A stretch of DNA of 43,795 bases from Lentisphaerota bacterium. Lineage in GTDB: Bacteria > Verrucomicrobiota > Kiritimatiellia > JAAZAB01. The stretch is from NCBI GenBank assembly GCA_016188985.1, contig JACPGM010000013.1, forward strand, positions 1 through 43,795, written 5' to 3'. The translations under genes and the position numbers were made by a program. Positions 1 to 8,952 of this stretch are shown here, piece by piece. A model generated the notes under the pieces. It was not told the DNA's origin. It did not search any database and saw only the letters and a list, made by a program, of their open reading frames with translations. Every line of letters begins with the position of its first letter. The stretch's first letter is position 1.

Positions 1-315
1 CGTGAAGGTCAACGTATGATCCACATAATGGGGCGCCTGGAAGGCATAGACCGCCCGCACATCCACCGGCCAGGCGTCATTCGCCTTGCGCACCAAGGCG
101 GCGGCGGTGGGGTTCACGATTTCGAGCGTGGGGCTGCGTCCTCGGATTTCACTGGGCAACAGACCGGCATAGGAATTGCCGAAGGCGTTAAACGCCCGAT
201 GCTTGGACGTCAACGACCATAACCCGCAATATTGCGTGCCGGCCACGCCATTTCGATCGGCGTCGCCCACGATGCCCTGAATGTCACCGGCTTGCAACAG
301 CGCGCAGTGCGCCAT
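1..315 (-). CDS. Hypothetical protein, N-terminal 105 residues, cut by window edge
   Basis: An open minus-strand frame runs from an ATG at 315 to the left edge without a stop. The start is supported by an AGGAGA ribosome-binding site seven bases upstream (about 323-328 on the plus strand). The protein begins MAHCALLQAGDIQGIVGD and contains GTQYCGLWSLTSKHRAFN. I have the impression of having seen this opening in uncharacterised proteins of PVC bacteria, but I cannot name a domain. There is no signal peptide and no membrane segment in the visible part. The 3' end lies outside the window, so length and function cannot be judged. The overlapping plus-strand frame (16-222) is a shadow with low-complexity composition. 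Confidence 0.72.
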   Translation of the reverse strand, partial: MAHCALLQAGDIQGIVGDADRNGVAGTQYCGLWSLTSKHRAFNAFGNSYAGLLPSEIRGRSPTLEIVNPTAAALVRKANDAWPVDVRAVYAFQAPHYVDHTLTFT

Positions 316-760
316 GGTCTGTTCTCCTAACGCGGGCGTTGCCCGCTACCTTCCCACTCCAGCCGCCACTTGTAAATGTCTATTGTAGATAGATATCGGG
401 GACGCGTCTCCAATTCTCGTCCCCAATTCTATGTCCCCAAACGCGGCAGCTGTTTCATGTAGCTGCGGGCGTGCGCCCGCCCGCCTGCAGCGCTTTGAGC
501 GCAGCGATTGCGGGCAGGTGGCTGCCGAAAGAATCTCGCTCGGCAGCCCTGTTCGGCGGCCGCCAGACGAGCTTGCCAGACGATTCCACGCCCCCGCGCC
601 ACGCGGGGCAAGCCTCACGTTTACCACGCTTTTAGCATGGGGCGCGGCTACAGAAGATTGTCCGCCGGAGGCGGACCCGCCTCAGGCGGGAAATTCCTTG
701 GCCTCAAAGTTGGGTGTTGGACGTTTAACGTTCAATGCTTCCATGTTCCTATACCTGAAC
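316..760. other. Intergenic region with GC-rich palindromes
   Basis: I see no convincing gene. Short open frames overlap on both strands and are all rich in Arg, Pro and Ala, as expected of non-coding GC-rich DNA. The stretch holds a dispersed repeat (459-520) and a TCCGCC(N)GGCGGA-type palindrome near 660-690 of the family seen at 8640-8665, 30445, 35945 and 39175. Confidence 0.6.
459..520. repeat. Dispersed repeat, copy 1 (other copy at right window edge)
   Basis: The stretch shares the order TGTAGC..GCGGGC, CGCCCGCCCGCCTGCA, a variable centre, and GCGGGCAGGTG with 43743-43795. The central part differs, so this is an old or imperfect copy of an interspersed element. Confidence 0.55.
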
Positions 761-3700
761 TTAATGTGCCGCCGCGTTGCCGCCGACGGTTTTGTAATAG
801 ACCGCCTCATGGTCGGAGAGCGAACGCTGCTCGATCAGGTGCTTGATCCGGCGAATATCAACATTGCGCGGACTGCCGCCGGTTACGATCCCGCTGCGCG
901 CAACGGCCAATTTGGAGCGCTCGGCAGCCCAAGTCTCCAGCCCTTTGTGGGCAAATAAAGCCGCCAGCACCAGAACCGCTATCAGAAAAATGGCATGGCG
1001 TTGCGCGCCGACCTTGGGCGCCGCGACCGGCGCCACCGGCCCCATCCGGCAGCGATCGCAGCACAGGCAATCCAGCTCATGCTCGGCTGTCACGCCGAAG
1101 GAACAAGCCTGGGGATTGACCTTCGGGATGAACGGCTTCAGCAGTTGGACGCCATTCAGCAGCGCCAGGGCCGCGCCGGCCGGACACAGATTCCGGCACC
1201 AGAAGCGATTGAAGAAACACGCCAAGCCCAAGCCGGCAACGGCAATGAGCGCGACAAAGGCCGTCAACGACTTGCTGAAAACAGTTGTCAGCGGGTCATG
1301 GGAAGCCATGGCCGGGCTTAGACTCGTGGCAAACCAGAGGACCAGCAGAAACAGCATCACAAACTTGGCCAACCGGCCGTAGCGCCAGACTGGCTTGGAG
1401 GGATTAGCATCCAGCGCCGACGGACGCACTTCACCGATCAATTCCTGCAACGCGCCGAACGGGCAGAGATACCCGCAATAGATATTGCCCAAGAACAGGA
1501 CCACGAGCGGCAGAATCACGATCAGCAGAAAGGCTTCATTCCAGGCCGGGGCGGGAAACTTTAGCCCGAGCAGGGAAAAAACGTGCGCCGAGGAGTATTG
1601 AACATTCAGCGCCACGCCCAGCAGACCGGCCACCAGCAGCAGAAACACACGCCGCGCTCCGCGCGAAGGCCGGGCGCGCAGGACCAGGGCCATCACGGCC
1701 AAAGCGCTGAAAACCAGAAAACGCGCGCTGGGCCGCTTAGCAGGCAGTTCCGTTTCTTGTTCGGCAATGTCCAGATTTAAGGCCTGGCGGGCGAAGGACT
1801 GCCCTGATTTCCGCAGAATCCTGATGATGGCCGCCGAGGTCATGGTCGCGCCCGTGACGGCATCAACGCCTTCCAGCGCAGCGCTTCCGAACAGCTTTTT
1901 CCCGACCAACTTTTGAAACCAGGCGGCCAGCGCATCTAAGTAGGCGGGCGTCTCGTTGGAATCTATGATCCGGAAATCTTCGAGCCGGCCGTCGGGCGCA
2001 ACGCGCACGGCCAGAGTAATCGGTCCGCCGTAGCCGCTGATGTCGCCGGCAAGCTTCTCAGAGCTGACGATATATGAGCGCTCTAAAGCGTTCGTCTCCG
2101 GCAGCAGAAAAAAGTCCAGGGTTTGACCACGTTCAAGCGCCTGACTTTGCTCGATACGTTCCCGGCCGCCGCTCAGGGCTTCGGCCGCCGCATGAAAAGA
2201 ACGGACCAGGGTATCCCGTTCGCCCAGGCGGAAAATGAGCGCCGCGGCCAAAGCGAAGATTGCCAAACCGAACATCGTATAGCCGGCGGCGCGACTTACC
2301 TGCGCAAACCGGTCCGCCGGCGAGCAAACATCCTGGCGCCGCCAGGGCCAAGCCGTCAGATTGACCAGCACAAAAATGGCCAGGATGCCCAGGGTGTAGG
2401 CATTCCCGAACACGGGCACAAGCAGCAGGCCGATCAACAATCCGCCCAAAGCGCCGCCCAAGTGATCGCTGAGCTCAATCAGGGCGCCGGCAACCGCCGG
2501 CGGCCGTCCGCCTATGCTCCAGCGCGCCGCAACCACGGGGACGAATACGCCGCCTAAGGCACCCGCGCAGAAAAACAACGCGCCGAAGGCCGGCTGACTT
2601 AGCTCTCCGGGCAGCAAGCGAATCACCAAGGCCAGCAGCGCAAAAAAAAGCAGGCCCAGCGCCAGGAGGCCGGAGGCGACCTTGCTTTGGCCGCGGGCAA
2701 TGATGTTCTGGGAAATCAGACTGCCCGAGGCAAGCCCCAGCATGAAAAGCGCCGAAGCCAGGCCGACGTGGCCAAAGAGCGAGCCATAGAGCGACTGATA
2801 CATGAACAGCAGCACAATGCTCAGACCCATGCTTACCGCGCCGGTGGAAAACACCAGAAAAAAGTCGTCGAAACTCGCGGCGACCAAGCCAACCGACCGG
2901 GGTGTAACCCGGAGCTCCACGCCGCCCGCGGCGGTCAACGCGCGCCGGCGTCCTTGCGAGCGGTAAAGCCAGCGCAGCGCGGCATAGACAAGAAAAGCCA
3001 GGGGGATGAGCAGCGCTCCGGACACCGCCAGCGCGCGGACGGCGTAATTCAAGGAGAGCGTCGTGCCGGCCTCGCGCGCCGCAAAGAGCAGGCTGTGCAG
3101 CAAGGCCTTGGGCTGAGAGTCGGTATTCAGCAGCAACGCGCTCGGCGCTTTATGGAGAGCGTTGCTGTAGTTAGCCAGTTGATAGCTGATGCGGTCGGGA
3201 AGATACAACGAGAGCAGTCCTTCCGGCGGATAGATGCGCTCGGCGCCCTCGATTGCGCGGAAGCGATCGCGCAGCACGGCCGGCGCGGCGCTGAGAGCGG
3301 CGCCGGCGGAAGCCAGCAGCCAGCTTTCTTCGCCGGGTTTGAGCGTAAGGTTCGGAAAAACCGAGCCGAGCGTGCAAAACACGGAAGCCCCGGCATTGAC
3401 CAGCTCATCGCCCATATAATTTTCGCCGGCGGTCACCCGCACGCTGAGCAGGCCTTCGGCCGCCAGATGGTCCTTGAGCAAAAGGAAAAACTCGCGCGTG
3501 AAATAGCGGTTCAAGGCCAGAGTGCGGATGGCCGGCAGATTGAGAATGACGATATCATAGGAGGAGCGCTTGCTCGCCCTGAGATAGCGCCGGACATCCC
3601 CGCGGGGAATCTCCAGGCGTTCGGCGCCGGCACGCAACGATTCCGGCAGAATACTGAGCAAATGCTGCGGATAATCGGGATCGGGATCCAGCCAGGTGAT

Positions 3701-4654
3701 GGTCTCGGCCTGCGGCAGATCGAGCAGGCGCCGGCAGATGGAAAAAGAACCGGAGCCAATAATCAGGAATCGCCGTGCGCCGGGATTTTGTGCCAGGTGC
3801 AGGGCAACTATCTCGGCGGCATGTTCGCTGTTGGGGATGCTGTCCAGCACCGATTGCCAGGCCATGACAACGATCTGACCGTGATACTCGCCATGAAGGT
3901 AGCGCGCCTGAGGAGTAGTGAAGCTGCCCCGATAACTCTCTTGCGGCAGCAGCCGCTGCCACGCGCTCAAGTTATGCGCGCGTTCCAGTGAGTTACCCAC
4001 CCCGGCCAGTTGCGCCGTCAGAATTACCAGCAACGGCAAGAGCGCGCCGACCCAGGCGTCGCCCTGCTTCCGGAGCGCGCGGCAGAGGAAGACGGCAAAC
4101 GCCAGCAACGCCGCGGCGGAAAGCCCGACGTTCTCGCCGGATACACCCCCCACCAACAGCAGCGTCACGCCCACCCCGCCGGCAAAGCTGCCCAGGGCTT
4201 CCAGGATATAGACGCGGCCGACCGGCAGCGGCTGCGTGGCGGCGATCCACTGGCAAGCGCGGGTGAACAACCAGCCCGAACACAAACTTACCGGCGCGTT
4301 GGCCAGCAGAGCCACGGGAATCATTTTAGCCAGCGGGAACAGCTCGTAGGGTTTGACATCCGCCAGACCTCGGGCGTTGCCAATCAGCCATTCCTGCAGC
4401 AGGTAGGCCGGCAGGTATAAGAAAGCCAGGAACTCAAAGTAGTTGCCGGCCCAATCAATCGCCCGGCTGCGCCAGCGGCCGAGGAGCGCGCCGATAGCCA
4501 CCCACAGGAGCCAGGCCGCGAAGAACAGGGCAATCCCCAGTTCATGGCCCTCGAAGGCTGTGAGGAAGTCGCGGAAAAGCAGGGTCTGCGCCGCCAGACC
4601 GAAAAAGCCGAGAGCAAAAATTATGCCGGCGGAGGCAATTCGGCTACTCTGCAT
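761..4654 (-). CDS. Giant membrane fusion: spermidine-synthase-like / FMN-binding / NapH-NosR-like 4Fe-4S protein
   Basis: A protein of about 1297 residues with four visible parts. Residues ~1-240 are hydrophobic helices like those of membrane spermidine-synthase-like proteins. About 260-500 is a Rossmann methyltransferase/aminopropyltransferase-like domain (IIGSGSFSICRRL, then DIVILNLP). About 540-790 is a second helical block. About 800-960 is an FMN-binding domain with DAVTGATMTS; in the NqrC/RnfG/NosR family the final Thr of that motif (about T939) carries covalent FMN through a phosphoester made by ApbE. The C-terminal ~250 residues are a polyferredoxin membrane module with CGYLCPFG (C1060, C1064), CRNLCPAG (C1153, C1157) and a later CLCCDRC. 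The ATG at 4654 is preferred because AAGGG lies four bases upstream; an ATG at 4666 is also in frame. Likely role (inference): moving electrons between the membrane and a periplasmic or flavin partner. It sits downstream of amrS and a Tat micro-protein. Confidence 0.8.
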   Translation of the reverse strand: MQSSRIASAGIIFALGFFGLAAQTLLFRDFLTAFEGHELGIALFFAAWLLWVAIGALLGRWRSRAIDWAGNYFEFLAFLYLPAYLLQEWLIGNARGLADVKPYELFPLAKMIPVALLANAPVSLCSGWLFTRACQWIAATQPLPVGRVYILEALGSFAGGVGVTLLLVGGVSGENVGLSAAALLAFAVFLCRALRKQGDAWVGALLPLLVILTAQLAGVGNSLERAHNLSAWQRLLPQESYRGSFTTPQARYLHGEYHGQIVVMAWQSVLDSIPNSEHAAEIVALHLAQNPGARRFLIIGSGSFSICRRLLDLPQAETITWLDPDPDYPQHLLSILPESLRAGAERLEIPRGDVRRYLRASKRSSYDIVILNLPAIRTLALNRYFTREFFLLLKDHLAAEGLLSVRVTAGENYMGDELVNAGASVFCTLGSVFPNLTLKPGEESWLLASAGAALSAAPAVLRDRFRAIEGAERIYPPEGLLSLYLPDRISYQLANYSNALHKAPSALLLNTDSQPKALLHSLLFAAREAGTTLSLNYAVRALAVSGALLIPLAFLVYAALRWLYRSQGRRRALTAAGGVELRVTPRSVGLVAASFDDFFLVFSTGAVSMGLSIVLLFMYQSLYGSLFGHVGLASALFMLGLASGSLISQNIIARGQSKVASGLLALGLLFFALLALVIRLLPGELSQPAFGALFFCAGALGGVFVPVVAARWSIGGRPPAVAGALIELSDHLGGALGGLLIGLLLVPVFGNAYTLGILAIFVLVNLTAWPWRRQDVCSPADRFAQVSRAAGYTMFGLAIFALAAALIFRLGERDTLVRSFHAAAEALSGGRERIEQSQALERGQTLDFFLLPETNALERSYIVSSEKLAGDISGYGGPITLAVRVAPDGRLEDFRIIDSNETPAYLDALAAWFQKLVGKKLFGSAALEGVDAVTGATMTSAAIIRILRKSGQSFARQALNLDIAEQETELPAKRPSARFLVFSALAVMALVLRARPSRGARRVFLLLVAGLLGVALNVQYSSAHVFSLLGLKFPAPAWNEAFLLIVILPLVVLFLGNIYCGYLCPFGALQELIGEVRPSALDANPSKPVWRYGRLAKFVMLFLLVLWFATSLSPAMASHDPLTTVFSKSLTAFVALIAVAGLGLACFFNRFWCRNLCPAGAALALLNGVQLLKPFIPKVNPQACSFGVTAEHELDCLCCDRCRMGPVAPVAAPKVGAQRHAIFLIAVLVLAALFAHKGLETWAAERSKLAVARSGIVTGGSPRNVDIRRIKHLIEQRSLSDHEAVYYKTVGGNAAAH

Positions 4655-4672
4655 GATGCCCTTCATTTCCGG

Positions 4673-4932
4673 GCGGACTTATGCCCGCAACCCAAACAAG
4701 ACAAGTCTCACCACGGAGACCCATGCTTCGCCAAAGCGCTTCGCAGGGCAAGCACGGAGGCACTGAGGAAGAGGTTCTCCTCCCGTGTTCTCTTCCAACC
4801 AATCGTTGCGCGCATTTGCGCAGGGCGCTGCGCCCTACGTCAAATGCGCGCAACACTCTTGTGGGGAGATGGAGGAGACCAAGGAGACGGATTATGCTCC
4901 GTGCCTCCGTGGTGAATTCAATCTTGCTTTAG
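4673..4932 (+). repeat. Dispersed ~250-bp repeat, copy A
   Basis: Clearly the same element as 32160-32383, in the same orientation. Shared landmarks in order are ATGCCCGCAACCCAAACAA, CTCACCACGGAGAC, CCAATCGTTG, GCGCATTTGCGCAGGGCGCT, GCAACACTCTTGTGGGGAGA (ACAACACTC in copy B) and CTCCGTGGT. The middle is a nested palindrome: a long outer stem of GCGCATTTG/CAAATGCGC and an inner AGGGCGCTGCGCCCT. This copy has roughly 40 extra bases near 4725-4760. It fills the gap between the Tat micro-protein gene and the giant fusion gene and covers the upstream region of the latter. Confidence 0.85.
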
Positions 4933-4965
4933 CACTTTCTTATAGCAGTTTCCAACGTTTAAGGT

Positions 4966-5157
4966 CTATCCGCGCCATTTGCCGACTTGGCGCACCGCGG
5001 CCGCGTCAAGGCGTCGCAGTTTGCCCGGAAACTTTGCGCGCAGAGCCTTGACAAAACTCACCGGGGCCAAGCGCTGCGTCAACCCCCAGGCGCCGGCCAG
5101 AACCGCACAGAAAGCGCCCAGCAACAATTTTCCGAAGGAGCGGCGGGTCAGTTCCAT
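4966..5157 (-). CDS. 63-residue Tat-signal micro-protein
   Basis: A short protein, MELTRRSFGKLLLGAFCAVL at its start, with a twin-arginine signal (TRRSFGK) followed by a hydrophobic stretch and a small basic tail ending VRQVGKWRG. Almost the whole protein is signal plus a ~35-residue remainder, so it is either a very small exported protein or a membrane-anchored peptide. The ATG lies ten bases inside the end of the upstream amrS-type gene, which implies translational coupling. A longer in-frame extension exists but would run across the amrS gene and is rejected. I know of no characterised function; the company of a radical SAM enzyme and a flavin/Fe-S membrane protein suggests a redox assembly role (inference). 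Confidence 0.65.
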   Translation of the reverse strand: MELTRRSFGKLLLGAFCAVLAGAWGLTQRLAPVSFVKALRAKFPGKLRRLDAAAVRQVGKWRG

Positions 5158-6119
5158 ATTCCGTAAATCTCCGTTTGACAGTGCGGGCAGCGTCCGGAAG
5201 CCAATACATTTTGAATGACCGAATGCCCAATACGCCGAATCAGCAGGTTCTTGCAAGAAGGACAATGGGTGCTCTGCGCATCTTCCACCAGCAGGTTGCC
5301 TACATAAACATAGTTTAAACCGCTGGCAATGGCAATCTGCCGCGCGCGGTCCAGGGTTGCCGCCGGGGTCGGCGGCAGATGGCGCATCTGGTAATGCGGA
5401 AAGAAACGCAGAAAATGCAGCGGAGTTTCCCGGCCCATATTTTCCTTGATCCAGCGGCATAACCCCCCAATGTCGCGGTCGCTGTCATTGAGCGTCGGAA
5501 TCAGCAGGTTGGACATTTCCACGAGCACGCCCAGGGACTTGGCCACGACCAGGCAATTCAAAATTGGTTGCAGGGTGGCGTTGCAGATTTCGCGATAGAA
5601 CTTTTCGGAAAAGGCTTTGACGTCCACCGTGGCGGCATCCACGTAGCGGCATAATTCCCGCCAGGGCTTTTCATTCAGGTAGGCGGCGGTGACCAGCACA
5701 TTCTTCAAGCCGGCCTCGCGCACGCGGATGCAACCGTCCAGGGTATATTCATAATAGGCCACCGGATCGGTATAGGTATAGGCCACCGAGCGGCAGCCAT
5801 ACTTGCGGGCCTCGAGCGCAATCTGTTCCGGCGGCAGGCTAACCGCCGCGGCCTGCTCCGGATTGCACTGCGAAATTTCCCAGTTCTGGCAGTTCTTGCA
5901 GTGCAGGTTGCAGCCGACGGTGGCAATCGAAAATATCGTGGTGCCGGGCAGGAAATGATTGACCGGCTTTTTCTCCACGGGGTCAATGTGCACAGCGGAA
6001 GGGTAGCCATAAGTGACGGCGCAAAGCTTGCCGTCCAGGTTGACGCGGATGCGGCAGTCGCCGCTCTGCCCCGGCGGAATCACGCACAATTTCGGGCACA
6101 ATTCGCATTGGACAATCAT
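5148..6119 (-). CDS. amrS: AmmeMemoRadiSam-type radical SAM enzyme
   Basis: A 323-residue radical SAM protein. The cluster motif is GCNLHCKNCQNW with C70, C74 and C77 as ligands of the SAM-binding 4Fe-4S cluster. An N-terminal Cys-rich segment (CELCPKLC...GDC) and the HIDPVEKKPVNHFLPG segment are typical of the AmrS / PflA-like family of the AmmeMemoRadiSam set. The C-terminus carries a zinc-ribbon-like CPSC...CPHC pair. The biochemical role of this family is not known to me. The partner Amm/Memo proteins are not in the window; instead the next two genes are a Tat micro-protein and the flavin/Fe-S membrane fusion. The ATG at 6119 has only a distant purine run upstream. Confidence 0.85.
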   Translation of the reverse strand: MIVQCELCPKLCVIPPGQSGDCRIRVNLDGKLCAVTYGYPSAVHIDPVEKKPVNHFLPGTTIFSIATVGCNLHCKNCQNWEISQCNPEQAAAVSLPPEQIALEARKYGCRSVAYTYTDPVAYYEYTLDGCIRVREAGLKNVLVTAAYLNEKPWRELCRYVDAATVDVKAFSEKFYREICNATLQPILNCLVVAKSLGVLVEMSNLLIPTLNDSDRDIGGLCRWIKENMGRETPLHFLRFFPHYQMRHLPPTPAATLDRARQIAIASGLNYVYVGNLLVEDAQSTHCPSCKNLLIRRIGHSVIQNVLASGRCPHCQTEIYGIWN

Positions 6120-6229
6120 AATTCGGAGCGCCTTTCCTGCGCCGACGTGGCTCAGCTTCGACTCTTGCTTGGTAGTATAGCCGTTTCGCGGCAGATCTTC
6201 AAGCGCTCAGAAACCAGCCTGCTTCCTGC

Positions 6230-7480
6230 TCAGGACGCCCAGGATGTCCCCTCGCCCGGCGCCATCAGAAAGTCAAGCAGATGCATGCGCCGCACACCTT
6301 CATAATCCCCGCCGAACACCGGGTCCATGCTAAGGACCAGCTTGGGATAGTTGTCGGGGGTCTCCAGTAAAGGACCGAACTCGCGCCGGATGGTCCTGGA
6401 CGCATTCAGCAGATAAGCCACCTGGACGTAAAGCTTTTCTTTCTCGCGCGTGGCAATAAAATCTATTTCGCGTTCGCCCCATTTCCCGATTGCGACCGTA
6501 TACCCCCGCCGGCGCAACTCCAGGTAGACCACATTCTCCAGGATGGGGGCGATATCCGCTTCGCGATAGCCCAGCAGGGCATGGCGCATCCCGATATCGC
6601 CCAGGTAGTATTTCTCGTGCAGTTCGAGCAGACGCCGCCCCTTGATATCGTAGCGTGCCGCTTTGTGCATCAACATGGCTTCCTGGAAATACCCCAGGTA
6701 GTTGATCACCGTGTCCACCCCCACCCGCAAGCGCTGCGACCTGAGGTAGGCTGAAATCCGGTTGGCTGATACCGTCTGCCCGATATTGTCGAATAGAAAC
6801 CGGGCAATGTTTTCCAACAGCGCCACCTGCCGCACGGCATGCCGGGCAACGATGTCTTTGAGCAGGATGGCGCTATAGAGGGAACTGAGATACTGGAACA
6901 CCACCTCATCGCTCAGCTCCATATGGTGCAGGGCGGGTAATCCGCCGTAGCGCAGATAGCGGACGAACTCCGCGTCCCGCTTCCCGGCGTCAGCGCCCCG
7001 GAAGGCCAGAAATTCAGCGAAGCTCAGGCTGTAAATGGGGAATTCGACATAGCGTCCCGAAAGCCGGCCGGCCAGCTCGGAAGAAAACATGTGCGCGTTC
7101 GAGCCGGTCAGCACAATATCCACGTCGCCTCTTCCGGAGAGCGACGCCACCGCGCGCTCCCACCCGGCAATCTCCTGCACTTCGTCCACCAGCAGGGCCT
7201 TCGGCCCCTTACGCCGTTTAAATGCGGCGGTGACATCCGCATGCAGGTCGCGGTCGGTGCGCAGCGCATCAAAATCCATGGACTCCTTGTCAATGAAGCG
7301 CAGATTACCAGCCGGCATGCCCTTGCGCAGCATTTCAGCGCGCAGCAGGCGCAATAGACAACTCTTGCCGACGCGCCGCATCCCAGTGAGGATTTTCACT
7401 ACCGGACGCCCCAGGAACGGCGCGATCCGCTTCAGGTACAAGTTTCTTTCATGAACAACAATTTGACCTTGACCAGTCAT
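6230..7480 (-). CDS. AAA ATPase with DUF4143 C-terminal domain
   Basis: A 416-residue protein of the AAA_14/DUF4143 family. Walker A is GMRRVGKS at about residues 33-40 and Walker B is KALLVDEVQE at about 95-104, followed by the sensor-like VLTGSN. The C-terminal part contains GKWGEREIDFIA, the acidic, nuclease-like end typical of DUF4143. Members are widespread, often single, often in variable numbers per genome, and have no settled function. The gene is divergently oriented from the downstream hydrolase and 110 bases from amrS. No clear ribosome-binding site is visible before the ATG at 7480. Confidence 0.88.
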   Translation of the reverse strand: MTGQGQIVVHERNLYLKRIAPFLGRPVVKILTGMRRVGKSCLLRLLRAEMLRKGMPAGNLRFIDKESMDFDALRTDRDLHADVTAAFKRRKGPKALLVDEVQEIAGWERAVASLSGRGDVDIVLTGSNAHMFSSELAGRLSGRYVEFPIYSLSFAEFLAFRGADAGKRDAEFVRYLRYGGLPALHHMELSDEVVFQYLSSLYSAILLKDIVARHAVRQVALLENIARFLFDNIGQTVSANRISAYLRSQRLRVGVDTVINYLGYFQEAMLMHKAARYDIKGRRLLELHEKYYLGDIGMRHALLGYREADIAPILENVVYLELRRRGYTVAIGKWGEREIDFIATREKEKLYVQVAYLLNASRTIRREFGPLLETPDNYPKLVLSMDPVFGGDYEGVRRMHLLDFLMAPGEGTSWAS

Positions 7481-7642
7481 TTGTTGGATATATACGAAAT
7501 TCCTTTCCGCTAGTCAACCCAATTGTGGCGATGCCTGTAAAGCTTGACGTGTCTTTTTCCATTGGCTAATGTGTCCTCAAAAGGACAAACTCTTTTTGCT
7601 CTCCGTCTTGACAACGGGGAGCGCCTGCCGGAGGTGCGCATA

Positions 7643-8572
7643 ATGCCTGGCGCTGATTCCAAGCTTGCCGATGAGATTTCTCGCGATGTGGCCACGCGCG
7701 AAACAATCCGAATGGAGCAGCATTCGGACTTGAGCGCCGCGGAGATCAGCGCCAATGTTCGGACGGAACTGGGCTTGCCCTACGGAGACGTTGGCGGCCG
7801 CAAACTGACGCTCGATCTGTTCACGCCCAAGAACCAGCCTGCCCGGCCGCGGCCGGCCATCATTTTCCTGCACGGCGGCGGCTGGTGGATGGGCAAGCCA
7901 GCCCAATTTCACTTTCACTCCTCGTTTCTGGCGGCGCGCTACGGTTTTTTCGCGGTCAACGTTGACTATCGTCTGAGCGGGGAAGCTCAATTTCCCGCTC
8001 CCTTGCAGGACGCCAAATGCGCGGTGCGCTGGGTCAGAAGCAAATGCGGCGAATGCAATATTGATCCGGAACGCATCGCCATCGGCGGCGGCTCGGCCGG
8101 CGCCCACCTGGCGTCGCTGGTGCTTACCACCGCCGGAGTGCCGGAATACGAAGGATCGGGCGGCAACGCCGGTTACGGCAGCGAGGTCAATCTGGGGATT
8201 TTCTTCAACGGCGAATTCGATCTGTGGGACCTGGTCGGCAAGGAAATTTTCAAGGAACCAATGCGACGCTTTCTGGGAGGGCTGCCGGACGATATGCCGG
8301 ACCAGTATAGCGCAGCCAGTTCCATCCGCCGGATCCATACGGGCGTGCCGCCGGTGTTATTTCTCCACGGGACGGAAGATAAATGTGTGTCGCACGAACA
8401 ATCGCTGGCCTTTCACCGCAAGCTCATCGCGCTGGGCATTCATTCTGAAATCGAACTATATGACGGCAAGCCCCATGCCTGGTTCAACTTCGAGCCGGAC
8501 CGCACCATCACCCTCCGGCGCATGGAACGCTTCCTGGTCGAACAGTTCCACCTGCCATCTATCGCGAAATAA
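7643..8572 (+). CDS. Alpha/beta hydrolase (HSL/BD-FAE-like esterase)
   Basis: A 309-residue cytoplasmic hydrolase. The oxyanion motif is FLHGGGWWMG, the nucleophile elbow is IGGGSAGAHLA (Ser in GGSAG), the acid is likely Asp in FLHGTEDKC and the His is in GKPHAWFNF, so the full catalytic triad is visible. The substrate is probably a short acyl or carbohydrate ester, but this cannot be read from sequence. I chose ATG 7643 because GGAGGTG precedes it at good spacing (7630-7636). An upstream TTG at 7544 would add 33 unsupported residues. It stands alone between the DUF4143 ATPase and a repeat-filled gap. Confidence 0.88.
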   Translation: MPGADSKLADEISRDVATRETIRMEQHSDLSAAEISANVRTELGLPYGDVGGRKLTLDLFTPKNQPARPRPAIIFLHGGGWWMGKPAQFHFHSSFLAARYGFFAVNVDYRLSGEAQFPAPLQDAKCAVRWVRSKCGECNIDPERIAIGGGSAGAHLASLVLTTAGVPEYEGSGGNAGYGSEVNLGIFFNGEFDLWDLVGKEIFKEPMRRFLGGLPDDMPDQYSAASSIRRIHTGVPPVLFLHGTEDKCVSHEQSLAFHRKLIALGIHSEIELYDGKPHAWFNFEPDRTITLRRMERFLVEQFHLPSIAK

Positions 8573-8885
8573 TCTGCCTATCGGCCGCCGGCGTTTCTAA
8601 ACAAAGCGTCATAAATAACGCAGCACAATCTCTCGGTTCCGCCAGCAGGCGGATCCGCCAGGGTGGAAGGGACGGCTCCCCGCCACAGGGCGGGGCAAGC
8701 GCCGAGTTTATCCCGCCTCGGCGGGACCGTCCGCGGCGCTTTCGGCGAAAGCGCCCTACCACACAAGGCCGTAACATTATTGTCGCAATGTATAAAAGGG
8801 ACGCCGGGTTGTTCCCGGAAAGCCTGTCCGTCTGGCATCCGCGGCAAGATAATTGCCGCTTTGTTTGGGAACGGCAAAAAAATAA
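8573..8885. repeat. Intergenic region with REP-like palindromes
   Basis: No gene is supported. The stretch includes GGCGGATCCGCC (8649-8660) and, at about 8727-8762, a unit reading CCGTCCGCGGCGCTTTCGGC followed by GAAAGCGCCCTACC. That unit is the core of the inverted element found at 30445-30592 and 39041-39185. It is therefore a third, partial and diverged copy. Confidence 0.6.
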
Positions 8886-8888
8886 TTA

Positions 8889-8916
8889 TTGACAAAACAG
8901 ATAAAGTGGATAAAGC
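8889..8916 (+). promoter_or_regulatory. Candidate promoter of the Rrf2/molybdoenzyme operon
   Basis: A perfect TTGACA lies at 8889-8894. A weak -10 (TAAAGC, or the overlapping GATAAA) lies 16 bases further on, in an AT-rich stretch directly before the regulator gene. The repeated GATAAAG units (8900-8906 and 8909-8915) could be an operator half-site pair for the regulator itself; this is a guess from position. Confidence 0.45.
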
Positions 8917-8952
8917 TTCGCCACTTTTCACCCAAGGAGTATAAGGACCATC

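Noticed and set aside
431-958. Plus-strand open frame of 175 residues
   Set aside because: Low-complexity composition, overlaps the conserved C-terminus of the giant fusion on the other strand and dispersed palindromes.
2687-3991. Plus-strand frame of 434 residues within the giant fusion gene
   Set aside because: Gln/Arg/Ala-rich antisense shadow; the opposite strand encodes recognisable Rossmann and membrane segments.
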